Below, piece by piece: positions 22,703-31,213 of a stretch of DNA of 32,104 nt. The translations under genes were made by a program, and so were the position numbers. This DNA comes from Clostridiales bacterium (GTDB lineage: Bacteria; Bacillota; Clostridia; Christensenellales; Borkfalkiaceae). The first letter of the stretch is position 1. Every line of letters starts with the position of its first letter. The notes under the pieces were generated by a model. It was not told where the DNA came from. It searched no databases and saw only the letters and a program-made list of their open reading frames with translations. The stretch lies in assembly GCA_015055805.1 (NCBI GenBank), contig SVHN01000015.1:1-32104 (forward strand), in the 5' to 3' direction.

Positions 22703-24205
22703 TTATTCAGCAAAATCAATAAGGGTTTTCGCGTCGAGTTTATCGTACTGTTTAATAAACTCTGCAAGTTCCCCTGCAATTTTCTTTGCGCCGCCAACGT
22801 CGTTACTTTCTATATTTAAGGGAAGTAACGGGTCGTGAAGTGATAAGCGTAACAAGAACCAACCGTTGCCGTGGTCTTTATCAAGGTTTACTCTTACGCC
22901 CTCAAAGTTATCGGGCGCAACCGACCAACCACTCTTATTTGCAGCGTATTCGTTGAGCGCGGTTATAACGTCCTGACCGTAAGACTTAAAGTCTTCAACC
23001 AAGATATTCATACGGAACTCAACGCTCTCTTTGGGCTCGCCAAGGTCTGCTATTAGAGATTCTAAGGTATAACCTTCTTTCTTTCCCCTTGCAAGTTCAA
23101 TGAGAAGTTTGGTTACTATATACGCGCCGTCGTCAAGGAAATAGTTTTCCTTAAACGCGCCGTGGCCAGACGTTTCGATTGCGAGTTGGCTATCCTGTCC
23201 TAAGTTATTCAATCTTATAGATTCGTTAATAACGTTTCTGTATCCCCTTTTAAAGCGGTGGTGAATACCGCCTTTTGCTTTAATAAACTCTGCTAAACCT
23301 GTTGAAGTTATTGAGTCGGTAACGATAGTCGTACCGGGGTGTTCGCGAAGAAGTATAGCAGACAGCATTGCTATAATGCGGTTACGGTTAAGTTCGCTGC
23401 CGTCGGATAAAACTGCGCCCGCGCGGTCAACGTCGGTATCGAAGATTATGCCGAGATCTGCGCCCGTTTCTTTAACCGCCTCGGTAATACTTTCCATAGC
23501 CTCTTTATTCTCAGGGTTAGGAATATGGTTGGGGAAACTTCCGTCGGGATCGAGATAACGGCTACCATTAGTGTCTGCGCCGAGCGGTTCTAACACCTTA
23601 GATACGTAAAATCCGCCCGCGCCGTTACCAGCGTCAACGACGATTTTGAAGCCTTTTAAGGGTTGCTCTTCACCCGTTGCCGCGCGAATCTTATCGGCAA
23701 GAATTTTGGAATATGCGTCCATAAATTCGCCGTCAGTTAAACTACCTTTATTAAGTCCCGTATTCTCTTTGCTCTCTGCATATTCGAGAATTTCTTTTAT
23801 ATCCTGCTTTTCAAGCCCGCCGTTTGCGGTAAAGAACTTAAAGCCGTTTCTATTGAAAGGAAGGTGGCTTGCGGTAATCATTACCGAGCCGTCGTAATTA
23901 TATCCGTCGGTAACCGTAGACATAAACATTGCAGGGGTTGACGCCATCTTAAAGTCGGTGACTGAAACGCCTGCATCAACTAACGCCGAACACAACCACT
24001 CGGATAAATCCGCGCCCGAAAGACGTGAATCACGGCCTACTGCAACGCGAAGGTCTTTCTTGCCCGTCTTTTTGATAAGCCACAATGCAAAGCCTCTACC
24101 GATATCCTTTGCTACCTGTTCGGTAAGGTTTACGTTCTGCCCTTCGATACCCTCAAGCGCAACGCCGCGGATATCACTTCCGTTCTGTAACTTTTTATAA
24201 TCCAT
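22703..24205 (-). CDS. Phosphomannomutase/phosphoglucomutase
   Basis: This 500-residue protein is an alpha-D-phosphohexomutase with all four signatures. The phosphoserine loop is TASHLPFNRNG (Ser113), the metal loop is FDTDVDR (Asp256, Asp258, Asp260), the sugar-recognition motif is ETSGHGAF (residues 344-351), and phosphate-binding residues lie near the C-terminus. It interconverts sugar 6-phosphates and 1-phosphates, linking glycolysis with cell-wall and glycan precursor synthesis. AGGAG precedes the ATG by eight bases. It is monocistronic with its own promoter and terminator, and looks like a housekeeping gene more than part of the catabolic operons. Confidence 0.94.
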   Translation of the reverse strand: MDYKKLQNGSDIRGVALEGIEGQNVNLTEQVAKDIGRGFALWLIKKTGKKDLRVAVGRDSRLSGADLSEWLCSALVDAGVSVTDFKMASTPAMFMSTVTDGYNYDGSVMITASHLPFNRNGFKFFTANGGLEKQDIKEILEYAESKENTGLNKGSLTDGEFMDAYSKILADKIRAATGEEQPLKGFKIVVDAGNGAGGFYVSKVLEPLGADTNGSRYLDPDGSFPNHIPNPENKEAMESITEAVKETGADLGIIFDTDVDRAGAVLSDGSELNRNRIIAMLSAILLREHPGTTIVTDSITSTGLAEFIKAKGGIHHRFKRGYRNVINESIRLNNLGQDSQLAIETSGHGAFKENYFLDDGAYIVTKLLIELARGKKEGYTLESLIADLGEPKESVEFRMNILVEDFKSYGQDVITALNEYAANKSGWSVAPDNFEGVRVNLDKDHGNGWFLLRLSLHDPLLPLNIESNDVGGAKKIAGELAEFIKQYDKLDAKTLIDFAE

Positions 24206-24242
24206 TTTTATAGCTCCTAAAAGTTATATTTTGTATAGGAAA

Positions 24243-24271
24243 ATAATAACATATTACGCGTGATTTGTCAA
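24243..24271 (-). promoter_or_regulatory. Promoter of the phosphohexomutase gene
   Basis: Minus-strand TTGACA (24271-24266) and TATTAT (24248-24243) have a 17-base spacer, giving a start near 24236 and a leader of about 30 bases. Confidence 0.8.
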
Positions 24272-24316
24272 AGAAATATAACTTTTGACTAAAAATTATA
24301 ATCCTTTTAATTTTAC

Positions 24317-24346
24317 TTGTTTTTAATATATCAATTATGATATACT
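24317..24346 (+). promoter_or_regulatory. LysR-hydrogenase promoter with inverted repeat
   Basis: TTGTTT (24317-24322) and TATACT (24341-24346) are separated by 18 bases; a second TATAAT lies at 24351-24356. The inverted repeat TATATCA-ATTA-TGATATA (24327-24344) overlaps the -10 region, a position suited to autorepression by the LysR protein. The box assignment is tentative. Confidence 0.45.
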
Positions 24347-24394
24347 AAAATATAATTTAGAAGGTTTATATCCGTTTAGATATACGAGGTTTAT

Positions 24395-25327
24395 ATGAAC
24401 ATACTACACATCAAATACGCAGTCGAAGTTGCAAACACGCGTTCTATAAGCAAGGCGGCAGAAAATTTATACACTTCTCAGCCCAATTTAAGTCGTGCAA
24501 TAAAAGCGTTAGAGAGTGAACTTAAAATCAAGATATTTAAGCGTTCGTCAAAGGGGCTTGAAATTACCATAGACGGCGAAGAATTCTTGTTATACGCTAA
24601 AAACGCGCTTTCTCAGATAAAGAAAATCGAGTCCATATACGAGACTAGAAACGAAAAGAAGTTGCGTTTATCGGTGAGCGTGCCGAGAGCAAGTTACTTT
24701 TCCTATGCGTTTTCCGAGTTTTCAATGGCTCTAAACAACGAAACTCACGCGGAAATTATATATAAAGAAACCAACTCAATGCGCACCATTATTAACGTCG
24801 TTAAGGAAGAATACGACCTTGGAATCGTTAGATATCAAAGCACTTTTGAAAAGTATTTTAGTACGCTCTTTGAAGAGAAAAAACTTAACTACGAAGTCTT
24901 GAACGAATTTACTTACGTTATGGCGGTGTCAAAAAACAATCCCCTTGCAAAGAAAGAAAAAATCGTTGCAGAAGATTTGTCGGGGTGCATAGAGATTACT
25001 CACGGCGACCCTTACGTTCCGTCCCTACCGCTTATTGACGTTAAGCGCGCAGAACTTTCGGAATTTGCTAAAAAGCGCATAATGGTTTTTGAACGCGGTG
25101 TTCAGTTCACGCTTTTAGAACAAGTCCCAAACACCTTTATGTGGGTATCGCCGATCCCGAACGACCTTAAAGACAAATTCAATCTAGTAGAACTAAAATG
25201 CGATTTTAACACCAAGACGTACAAAGACGTTTTGATATACAGAAAAAAATATCATCTAACCAAACTCGATACCGAGTTTATTTCTAAGGTAACCGAGGCA
25301 AAAAGCAAATATTTTCCAGCCAAATAA
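24395..25327 (+). CDS. LysR-family transcriptional regulator
   Basis: This 310-residue protein begins with the LysR winged helix-turn-helix: 'MNILHIKYAVEVANTRSISKAAENLYTSQP' continues as 'NLSRAIKALESELKIKIFKRSSKGLEIT' (residues 1-58). A two-lobed effector domain (about 90-305) follows. GAGG lies just before the ATG. Most LysR genes are divergent from their targets; this one is transcribed with the hydrogenase gene that starts 25 bases downstream, so it may regulate its own operon. The effector is unknown. Confidence 0.92.
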   Translation: MNILHIKYAVEVANTRSISKAAENLYTSQPNLSRAIKALESELKIKIFKRSSKGLEITIDGEEFLLYAKNALSQIKKIESIYETRNEKKLRLSVSVPRASYFSYAFSEFSMALNNETHAEIIYKETNSMRTIINVVKEEYDLGIVRYQSTFEKYFSTLFEEKKLNYEVLNEFTYVMAVSKNNPLAKKEKIVAEDLSGCIEITHGDPYVPSLPLIDVKRAELSEFAKKRIMVFERGVQFTLLEQVPNTFMWVSPIPNDLKDKFNLVELKCDFNTKTYKDVLIYRKKYHLTKLDTEFISKVTEAKSKYFPAK

Positions 25328-25351
25328 AACTTACTACAAGGGAGCATTACT

Positions 25352-26782
25352 TTGAGAAAATTCGACACTAAAGTTCAACACTTAAAATACAGAGTATTAA
25401 AGGAAGTTGCTAGATTTTCTTGGGCAGGTACTCTAAAAGAAAATCTAGCTAGCATACCCAAAATAATCGTACCTGGCAAAACGCCCACTATGCGTTGCTG
25501 TATATATAAAGAGCAAGCAATAGTTATCGAGAGAATAAAACTTGCTATGGGCGGAGATAAACAAAATAAGAACGTTATTGAAGTTATAGATATCGCGTGC
25601 GACGAATGCCCTATGGGCGGTTATGAAGTAACAGGCGCGTGCAGAGGCTGCTTAGCGCACCGCTGTGAAGACGCTTGCAAAAAGGGCGCGATAACGATTG
25701 ACGCTCAACAGAAAGCGCATATCGACAAGGATAAATGCGTAGAGTGCGGACTTTGCGCCAAGGTCTGCCCTTACAGCGCGATAATAAACCATAAGCGTCC
25801 GTGCGAACAAGCGTGCAAGGTCAAGGCTATTTCTATGGACGAAAATAAAGCCGCTAAAATAAACGACGAAAAATGTATCGCTTGCGGCGCGTGCGTTTAT
25901 CAATGTCCTTGGGGCGCGATAAACGATAAGTCTTACATACTTGACGTCATTGATATAATAAAGGGCAGTAACGACAATAAAGATTATAAAGTATACGCGG
26001 TAATTGCGCCTTCTATCGCTAGTCAATTCGTTTACGCTAAACTCGGTCAAGTCTTATCGGGAATAAAAGCACTTGGTTTTTACGAAGTCGTTGAAGCCGC
26101 TCTCGGCGCGGATATGGTCGCGCTGTCCGAGGCTAAAGAACTTACAGAAAAGGGCTTTTTAACAAGCTCGTGCTGTCCTGCGTTCGTGTCGTACGTTAAA
26201 AAGCAGTTCCCCGAACTTTCCGAATACGTATCGCATAACCTATCACCTATGGCAACCATTTCTAAGCGCATAAAAGAAACCGAGCCGAACGCCAAGGTTA
26301 TATTTATCGGACCGTGCACCGCTAAAAAAATGGAATTCAAAAAGGAAGAAGTCAAAGATTACGTTGACTCGGTTATAACCTTTGAAGAATTACAGGCGTT
26401 GTTTGACAGCAAGGATATAGACATAACCACCCTTGAAGAAGACACCATAAACAGCGCGTCCTACTACGGCAGAATATTCGGGCGCAGTTGCGGACTTTCA
26501 GAAGCCGTTGCCGAGGGCATTAAAGAACACGGTATAGACGGATTTGACCTTAAAGCCGTGCCCTGTGACGGAATCGACGCGTGCAGAGTTGCCCTATTAA
26601 AAGCGTCTAAGAAAATACTTGACGGTAACTTTATTGAAGGCATGGCGTGCGTCGGCGGTTGCGCAGGCGGCGCAGGGTGTTTAACCCACGGCGATATAAA
26701 CAAAGTACGCATAGACAAGTACGGTAAAATGGCAGATTATTCGGTTATATCCGACGCTGTTAAATCAATAGATAAAAAATAA
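25352..26782 (+). CDS. [FeFe] hydrogenase, group B-like, with ferredoxin domain
   Basis: This 476-residue protein starts with TTG, supported by AAGGGAG seven bases upstream. Cysteine-rich segments (residues 97-109, 129-139 and 175-185, including CVECGLCAKVCP and CIACGACVYQCP) should hold [4Fe-4S] clusters. The H-cluster motifs follow: TSSCCPAF (Cys274 as proton relay, Cys275 as ligand), GPCTAKK (Cys322) and EGMACVGGCAGGAG (Cys433 and Cys437). TSSCCPAF instead of TSCCPGW points to group B, whose physiological role is poorly known. It would evolve or oxidise H2 with ferredoxin. Maturases HydEFG are not in the window. It is co-directional with the LysR gene and ends at a bidirectional terminator. 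Confidence 0.93.
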   Translation: MRKFDTKVQHLKYRVLKEVARFSWAGTLKENLASIPKIIVPGKTPTMRCCIYKEQAIVIERIKLAMGGDKQNKNVIEVIDIACDECPMGGYEVTGACRGCLAHRCEDACKKGAITIDAQQKAHIDKDKCVECGLCAKVCPYSAIINHKRPCEQACKVKAISMDENKAAKINDEKCIACGACVYQCPWGAINDKSYILDVIDIIKGSNDNKDYKVYAVIAPSIASQFVYAKLGQVLSGIKALGFYEVVEAALGADMVALSEAKELTEKGFLTSSCCPAFVSYVKKQFPELSEYVSHNLSPMATISKRIKETEPNAKVIFIGPCTAKKMEFKKEEVKDYVDSVITFEELQALFDSKDIDITTLEEDTINSASYYGRIFGRSCGLSEAVAEGIKEHGIDGFDLKAVPCDGIDACRVALLKASKKILDGNFIEGMACVGGCAGGAGCLTHGDINKVRIDKYGKMADYSVISDAVKSIDKK

Positions 26783-26800
26783 AATCTTTCTAAAGATAAG

Positions 26801-26829
26801 AAGAACTCGGCAATTTTTGCCGAGTTCTT
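26801..26829. terminator. Bidirectional terminator between hydrogenase and SIS genes
   Basis: A perfect 13-bp stem (AAGAACTCGGCAA, 26801-26813, with its complement 26817-26829) with a three-base loop lies between the hydrogenase stop (26782) and the convergent SIS-gene stop (26841). The plus side continues TTGTTG, so the U-tract is short. Confidence 0.8.
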
Positions 26830-26840
26830 GTTGTATTAAT

Positions 26841-27590
26841 TTATAACATTTTTATTCTAGGACGGTATTTATCGAGCATTGCTTTATTCTTTTGGTCGCC
26901 ACCGGGCGTGTTTGCGCTACTCCATACGGGTGGTTCTATACCTTGTTCAACACATTTGCGTACGGTTGCTATTTCTAGTTGGTGCGCTATATAAAAATCA
27001 ACGATATTTGATACCGGTCCGATAGGCGTTTCAAAGCCGTCTACGTTCACAACGGCGTCCCCTACGGGGTTATAATCGTCAATGCAAACGTCTGCAAGTT
27101 CAAAAAGGTTTTTACCACTCGGATGACGGATAAAGTGGTCTGACGGCATTTCGTCTTGCCAAAAACTCGACGATATAGCAACTATTTTTGCGCCTGCTTT
27201 TTTGGCTTCTAACGCCGCGTCAATGGTCGCTGCATTTATGCCGATATTGTGGAAAATTATGAGTAAATCGTCCTTTTGTAGGTTGTAATACTTAACTATC
27301 GACGCGCCAAAATTTACCGTGCGCTCTAACTCTAAATATTTGAGTGCTTGGTTAAATACTGACAAAGCCGTTTCCATTATCGGGTTAATATTTGCTAACC
27401 CACCCGCACGGAAAAACATTTCACCAACGGGCAGAGTGGTATGTCCACCGCCGCCGAAAACACTAATTAACTTATCGTTCTTAATGGCTTCCGCCATTAA
27501 ATCCGCCGCCTTTTCTATGTTTTCTTCCTGATTTGCGTTTACCTTTTCTAAATTCTCAATGATTTTCTTGTAAAATCCAAAATCTTTCAT
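26841..27590 (-). CDS. SIS-domain protein (UPF0309-like)
   Basis: This 249-residue protein carries a sugar-isomerase (SIS) fold: 'LISVFGGGGHTTLPVGEMFFRAGGL' near residues 41-65 and 'DDLLIIFHNIGIN' plus 'AKIVAISSS' in the middle, which bind phosphosugars. Overall layout resembles UPF0309 family members. SIS proteins isomerise phosphosugars or sense them. AGGAGA precedes the ATG. It is the last gene of the glycosidase operon, 12 bases after the TIM-barrel gene, so it may process an imported amino or keto sugar phosphate. No catalytic assignment is possible by eye. Confidence 0.85.
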   Translation of the reverse strand: MKDFGFYKKIIENLEKVNANQEENIEKAADLMAEAIKNDKLISVFGGGGHTTLPVGEMFFRAGGLANINPIMETALSVFNQALKYLELERTVNFGASIVKYYNLQKDDLLIIFHNIGINAATIDAALEAKKAGAKIVAISSSFWQDEMPSDHFIRHPSGKNLFELADVCIDDYNPVGDAVVNVDGFETPIGPVSNIVDFYIAHQLEIATVRKCVEQGIEPPVWSSANTPGGDQKNKAMLDKYRPRIKML

Positions 27591-27602
27591 AATATTCTCC
27601 TA

Positions 27603-28634
27603 TTATTTTTTCATAACCCTTTTATAATTTTCACCTATGGCGTCCCAAAGTTTAATGGGGTCGGGTGCGGCAACGCTCGTTCCTAAACCGCCGCGATATG
27701 TCCAAGTAGCAAGCCTATCCACGCCCATGCTTTCGTACATATCTACTACTTTATCTATCTGTTTAAAGTCTTCCGGTTGCGCGTTATAACCCATTATCCA
27801 ACGCTCGCTTTGCTTGCCGTACTTCTTAGCAATTTTAACCGTTCTTTCGGTAATTTCCTTAAAGAAACTTTCGGGCAACGACCAGTTGATAATAGTCGTA
27901 GAAAACACGTCGAAGTACGGACATGCCGCAACCATATCCCAGTTATCGTAACCGCGAAGTTCGGTGACGTAATAAGTGTTTTTAGTTGCGTGTACGCAAC
28001 AGGTAATCTCTAAATTGGGATTGACTTCTTTTATGGCTTTTGAGCAGTCTGCAAGCGTTTTAAGTGCTTCACGCCATCTAAACTGCTTGACGTCGTCGTT
28101 CATAAATTTGGGCATCTCATACCAGTAATAGTCTTGGAATTTCTTCATGCACTCTGGGCAGCGGCACGACCAGTCGTCACCTGCTCCACCGGTTATCGAC
28201 GCATACGCTTTGGGATAAGCATAATGCGGTTCGTCCCAGAAAAATCCGTCCACTTCGGTTTCCCTTGCAAGTTTTAAACATATATTAGTAAAGTAATCCC
28301 TAAACGAGTTGGTATTAAAGCAAGCGGCGTTTAATACTTCGCCCGTATACGCCGATACCTGACGGTGATGAATATTGTTCTGCAAAAACAAACTCACTTG
28401 CTCTCCGCCAAAATATTTACCTATGCCCCAAGTATCCGCTATACACCTTAGCCCTACTTTATGCGCCGTCTTAACTATTTCGTTTATATTAGGAAACCAA
28501 AAGTCCATATCGAACTCGGTTATAGCAAGTATAACGGTATCGCAACCGTGTTCTTTCATTTCGATAAAGTCTTTTTCTGCGTGTTCTACGTAGTTTAATC
28601 CGTAATAACTTACAGCAGTATGTTTAATAGCCAT
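27603..28634 (-). CDS. Uncharacterised TIM-barrel glycosidase-like protein
   Basis: This 343-residue protein has no family I can name. Repeated beta/alpha segments suggest a TIM barrel: 'CDTVILAITEFDMDFW', 'GLRCIADTWG', 'VDGFFWDEPHY', 'LEITCCVHA' and 'VDRLATWTYRGG'. Asp134-Glu135 in the WDEP motif sits where glycoside hydrolases often carry an acid catalyst. Three cysteines in 'SCRCPECMKKF' (157, 159 and 162) could bind a metal; the C-P-E-C-M-K-K-F pattern also recurs in secreted GH-like proteins. There is no signal peptide. It has a strong AAGGAG and lies between a GH113-like and a SIS gene, so action on an oligosaccharide is likely. Confidence 0.7.
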   Translation of the reverse strand: MAIKHTAVSYYGLNYVEHAEKDFIEMKEHGCDTVILAITEFDMDFWFPNINEIVKTAHKVGLRCIADTWGIGKYFGGEQVSLFLQNNIHHRQVSAYTGEVLNAACFNTNSFRDYFTNICLKLARETEVDGFFWDEPHYAYPKAYASITGGAGDDWSCRCPECMKKFQDYYWYEMPKFMNDDVKQFRWREALKTLADCSKAIKEVNPNLEITCCVHATKNTYYVTELRGYDNWDMVAACPYFDVFSTTIINWSLPESFFKEITERTVKIAKKYGKQSERWIMGYNAQPEDFKQIDKVVDMYESMGVDRLATWTYRGGLGTSVAAPDPIKLWDAIGENYKRVMKK

Positions 28635-28645
28635 TTTTCTTCTCC

Positions 28646-29728
28646 TTATAGTTTCGTTTCTTTAAACACTTTTTCCGCAGGTTTTCCTTGGATAGTAAAT
28701 CCCCCGTCGCCAGCAGGGTCTTCGTGATAATGTGGACGGTTTTGTGTCTCGTCCCATTTCCACCAGCAAAGCCCCATCCAGTAGGGCACGGCTTTAAACA
28801 CGTCGAACGACGCCGCCATAAAGTCGGCTTGTTCTTGACCGTCGTATTTGCCGCGGAAAGTAATGTTATAGGGCAACTGAATACAGCCGTGCATAGAACG
28901 TGTGCCGTATTCGGTAAACAGTATCGGTTTGTTATTAAACCTAGAACAAATCTCTTCCATTTTCTGCCGTCTATCAAGCATGAATTCAAACATATCTTTC
29001 TTGGTATAAGTGGGATTGTTTTCGGGATCTTCTATATGATCGCGCGGACAAGCAGGCGGATAATAACTGTACGCTAAAAAATCTAGTTCGTCAAACCAAG
29101 CTAGCGAATAGCGTTTGCGCGACGTACAAGTAAATTCGTAGGTAACCGCGCCGTCGTAAACTTCTCGCACTTTTTTTACTAGTTCACGCCAGTATGGGTC
29201 GATACCGTAACCGCCTTCCATACCTAAGAGTTCTGCGCCTATCATAAACCCTTCCGCCTGCATTTTTTGTGCAAGCGTTGCGCAGTAAACTATGCACTTA
29301 GTATAACTTTCAAACCACGCCTTGCGGTAATCTACGCGCACCCCTTCTATTTGCATACCTGTTTCGGGGAATTGAACTGCGCCCATTGCCTGACCGTCTA
29401 AACAGGTCATACACGGCTTAAAAAGCACCATTATTCCTTGCTCGTGAAGAAGTTTTGCCATCTCTAACAACTCGTCTTCACCAACGCTATACTCAAAGTC
29501 TAAATACAGTTTGGTTGAACACCAAGTATCTTGACAAACGTTTAGGTTAAGGGTTACTAAATTAACGCCCATCTCTTTCATAAGCGCAGGCTGTTTTTTT
29601 ACGTCTTCTCTTTCGTAATATCCACGCTTTGATAAAAATCCAAAGTTCATACCCTTTATGCGCTGTTGAAATAGCGGATTATTTTTTAACTTTTCGGAAA
29701 TATTTACCTTTTCGTCATATTTAAACAT
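28646..29728 (-). CDS. GH113-like glycoside hydrolase
   Basis: The protein has 360 residues from the ATG at 29728, seven bases after AAGGAGA; an earlier in-frame start at 29791 lies inside the upstream gene. It is a (beta/alpha)8 barrel with 'RIKGMNFG' near residue 24, 'GVNLVTLNLNVCQDTW' near 54-69, 'GIMVLFKPCM' near 98-107, candidate acid/base Glu166 (MIGAEL) and candidate nucleophile Glu273 (ILFTEYG). These features match GH113 beta-mannanases and related clan-A enzymes. It has no signal peptide, so it probably trims imported oligosaccharides. It starts two bases from the stop of the GH20-like gene, indicating coupling. Confidence 0.8.
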   Translation of the reverse strand: MFKYDEKVNISEKLKNNPLFQQRIKGMNFGFLSKRGYYEREDVKKQPALMKEMGVNLVTLNLNVCQDTWCSTKLYLDFEYSVGEDELLEMAKLLHEQGIMVLFKPCMTCLDGQAMGAVQFPETGMQIEGVRVDYRKAWFESYTKCIVYCATLAQKMQAEGFMIGAELLGMEGGYGIDPYWRELVKKVREVYDGAVTYEFTCTSRKRYSLAWFDELDFLAYSYYPPACPRDHIEDPENNPTYTKKDMFEFMLDRRQKMEEICSRFNNKPILFTEYGTRSMHGCIQLPYNITFRGKYDGQEQADFMAASFDVFKAVPYWMGLCWWKWDETQNRPHYHEDPAGDGGFTIQGKPAEKVFKETKL

Positions 29729-29730
29729 TA

Positions 29731-31068
29731 TCAATTCTCCTTTGATAACTTTGAGTTTACCGCTTGGTCTAACGGCTCTTCGCCGCACCACATATATCCA
29801 CCGCTGTAAACGACCGTTTTCATTGCCGTTTCAGGTCTATGCCAAGTAGTTTGATTTATGCCTAAACTTTTATTTTTTATGCATTGTTTAACCATATTCC
29901 TTGCCCCGTCTTTTCCAAGGAACGGTGAATAAATAGTTTCAAAACCACGAGATTCAAAGAATCCAACGTCTTCCCACTCTCTCTCGCCTATATCGTTATG
30001 AGTCCAAATATTCATAAGAATATCTTTGGGCAACTCGTCGGCTACCGTCGGCGCGCATTTCCAGTACTTAACGTCCAATGACGAATAAAGCATATCCGCC
30101 CACATAACCATTCTGCTACCGTATTTTTTAAGTTCGTCGTGCAAGAACTTTAAGTGATTTATAAACAACTCGTCTGCTGGCAATACTCTTTCTTCTTCGG
30201 TCGAACCGAACCCGAAACACTTATCGCAAGAACAATGCACGAACGGTGGATTGCGGAAAGTAGTTACTAAGTCTTGAATTATATCGCGAAGATAAGCTTT
30301 GGTATCTTCTCTTGTCGTTGCAAAGCACCAACCACCGGGAATCCACATGTCCGCTAGGTCTGGGCGTTGATCCAAAACTACGTGCTGACGCGAAGATATC
30401 CTACTCCACCCTGCGTGACTAGTTAGGTTTTGAACGGGAATAGGCGTAACGTGCATATCGTCTATTGCAAAAGAAATAATCTTTTCTACGTCCTCACGCG
30501 AATAGCAGTTTTTCCAATGCGCATAGGGGTGCTTTTCATAAGGAAACATGCCCCAAAATTCCAAAAGAACGTAGTTATATCCGCAAAGCGCGGCTTTTTT
30601 AATTCTATAAATAATATCTTGAACTTCCGTGCGTTCTTTATCCGTACCGTCGTCGGGGCGGAAAATGCAAAAATGAACTGCGCGCATATCTACTTTGGGG
30701 ATATGACGGTATTCACCAACAGGAAATTCCCCCGCATCATTTTGCATACTGATTAACATTTTTATTCCGTTAGAAACGTCTTGGTGGGTTTTACCAAACA
30801 CGGCTATCGTGTTTTTAGTCACCTTAACTACACACTCTCCGTCTTTAAGATTAAGTCCGTCTTTGAGAGTTAAATCGCAGTCGCCTATCATTAAAAATTT
30901 GTCGCCGTCATTCGTCACTTTTTTTGCTGAAGAATAGCCTAATATCGATAATAGAAAACTATAATCCTTTTCTGTAACGTTCGTAACAGACTGGTTTAAT
31001 AAACTCAATTTTTCATAACCACTAAAAGCTGAAATCGTTTTTGGTCTTAATAATACGTTTTTAAGCAC
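29731..31068 (-). CDS. GH20-like protein with altered catalytic pair
   Basis: The protein has 445 residues when started at the GTG at 31068, seven bases after AGGAG; an in-frame TTG at 31185 lies in the divergent promoter. The first roughly 120 residues look like a GH20b N-terminal domain ('GKTHQDVSNGIKMLISM'). A TIM barrel then begins with 'VDMRAVHFCIF'. The expected GH20 motif H-x-G-G-D-E is H-C-S-C-D-K (His278, Asp282, Lys283): the Asp is kept but the acid/base Glu is Lys (codon AAG at 30220-30222). It may be inactive, sugar-binding, or use another residue. It leads the minus-strand glycosidase operon. Confidence 0.75.
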   Translation of the reverse strand: MLKNVLLRPKTISAFSGYEKLSLLNQSVTNVTEKDYSFLLSILGYSSAKKVTNDGDKFLMIGDCDLTLKDGLNLKDGECVVKVTKNTIAVFGKTHQDVSNGIKMLISMQNDAGEFPVGEYRHIPKVDMRAVHFCIFRPDDGTDKERTEVQDIIYRIKKAALCGYNYVLLEFWGMFPYEKHPYAHWKNCYSREDVEKIISFAIDDMHVTPIPVQNLTSHAGWSRISSRQHVVLDQRPDLADMWIPGGWCFATTREDTKAYLRDIIQDLVTTFRNPPFVHCSCDKCFGFGSTEEERVLPADELFINHLKFLHDELKKYGSRMVMWADMLYSSLDVKYWKCAPTVADELPKDILMNIWTHNDIGEREWEDVGFFESRGFETIYSPFLGKDGARNMVKQCIKNKSLGINQTTWHRPETAMKTVVYSGGYMWCGEEPLDQAVNSKLSKEN

Positions 31069-31096
31069 TTTGTTGCTCCTTTTATTATTTTTCTTA

Positions 31097-31125
31097 ATTA
31101 TACTATTTAAACTATCGTTTGAAAA
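31097..31125 (-). promoter_or_regulatory. Promoter of the GH20-like operon
   Basis: Minus-strand TTTTCA (31125-31120) and TATAAT (31102-31097) are 17 bases apart. The start near 31090 leaves a 22-base leader holding the AAAAGGAG ribosome site. The weak -35 box is consistent with activation by the divergent AraC protein. Confidence 0.6.
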
Positions 31126-31178
31126 CCCAAAAATCGATTGTAAAGGTTGAATTTTCGCTACTAATTTTATATTATCTA

Positions 31179-31207
31179 TTGACAAACTTTGCCTTGTGAA
31201 ATATAAT
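31179..31207 (+). promoter_or_regulatory. Consensus promoter giving a leaderless AraC mRNA
   Basis: TTGACA (31179-31184), 17 bases and TATAAT (31202-31207) form a perfect promoter. The base seven positions beyond the -10 box is A31214, which is the A of the AraC start codon. Confidence 0.85.
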
Positions 31208-31213
31208 TAATTT

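Noticed and set aside
31069-31185. TTG start that would add 39 residues to the GH20-like protein
   Set aside because: It overlaps the divergent AraC promoter and would lie upstream of the operon's own promoter; GTG at 31068 has AGGAG at the right spacing.
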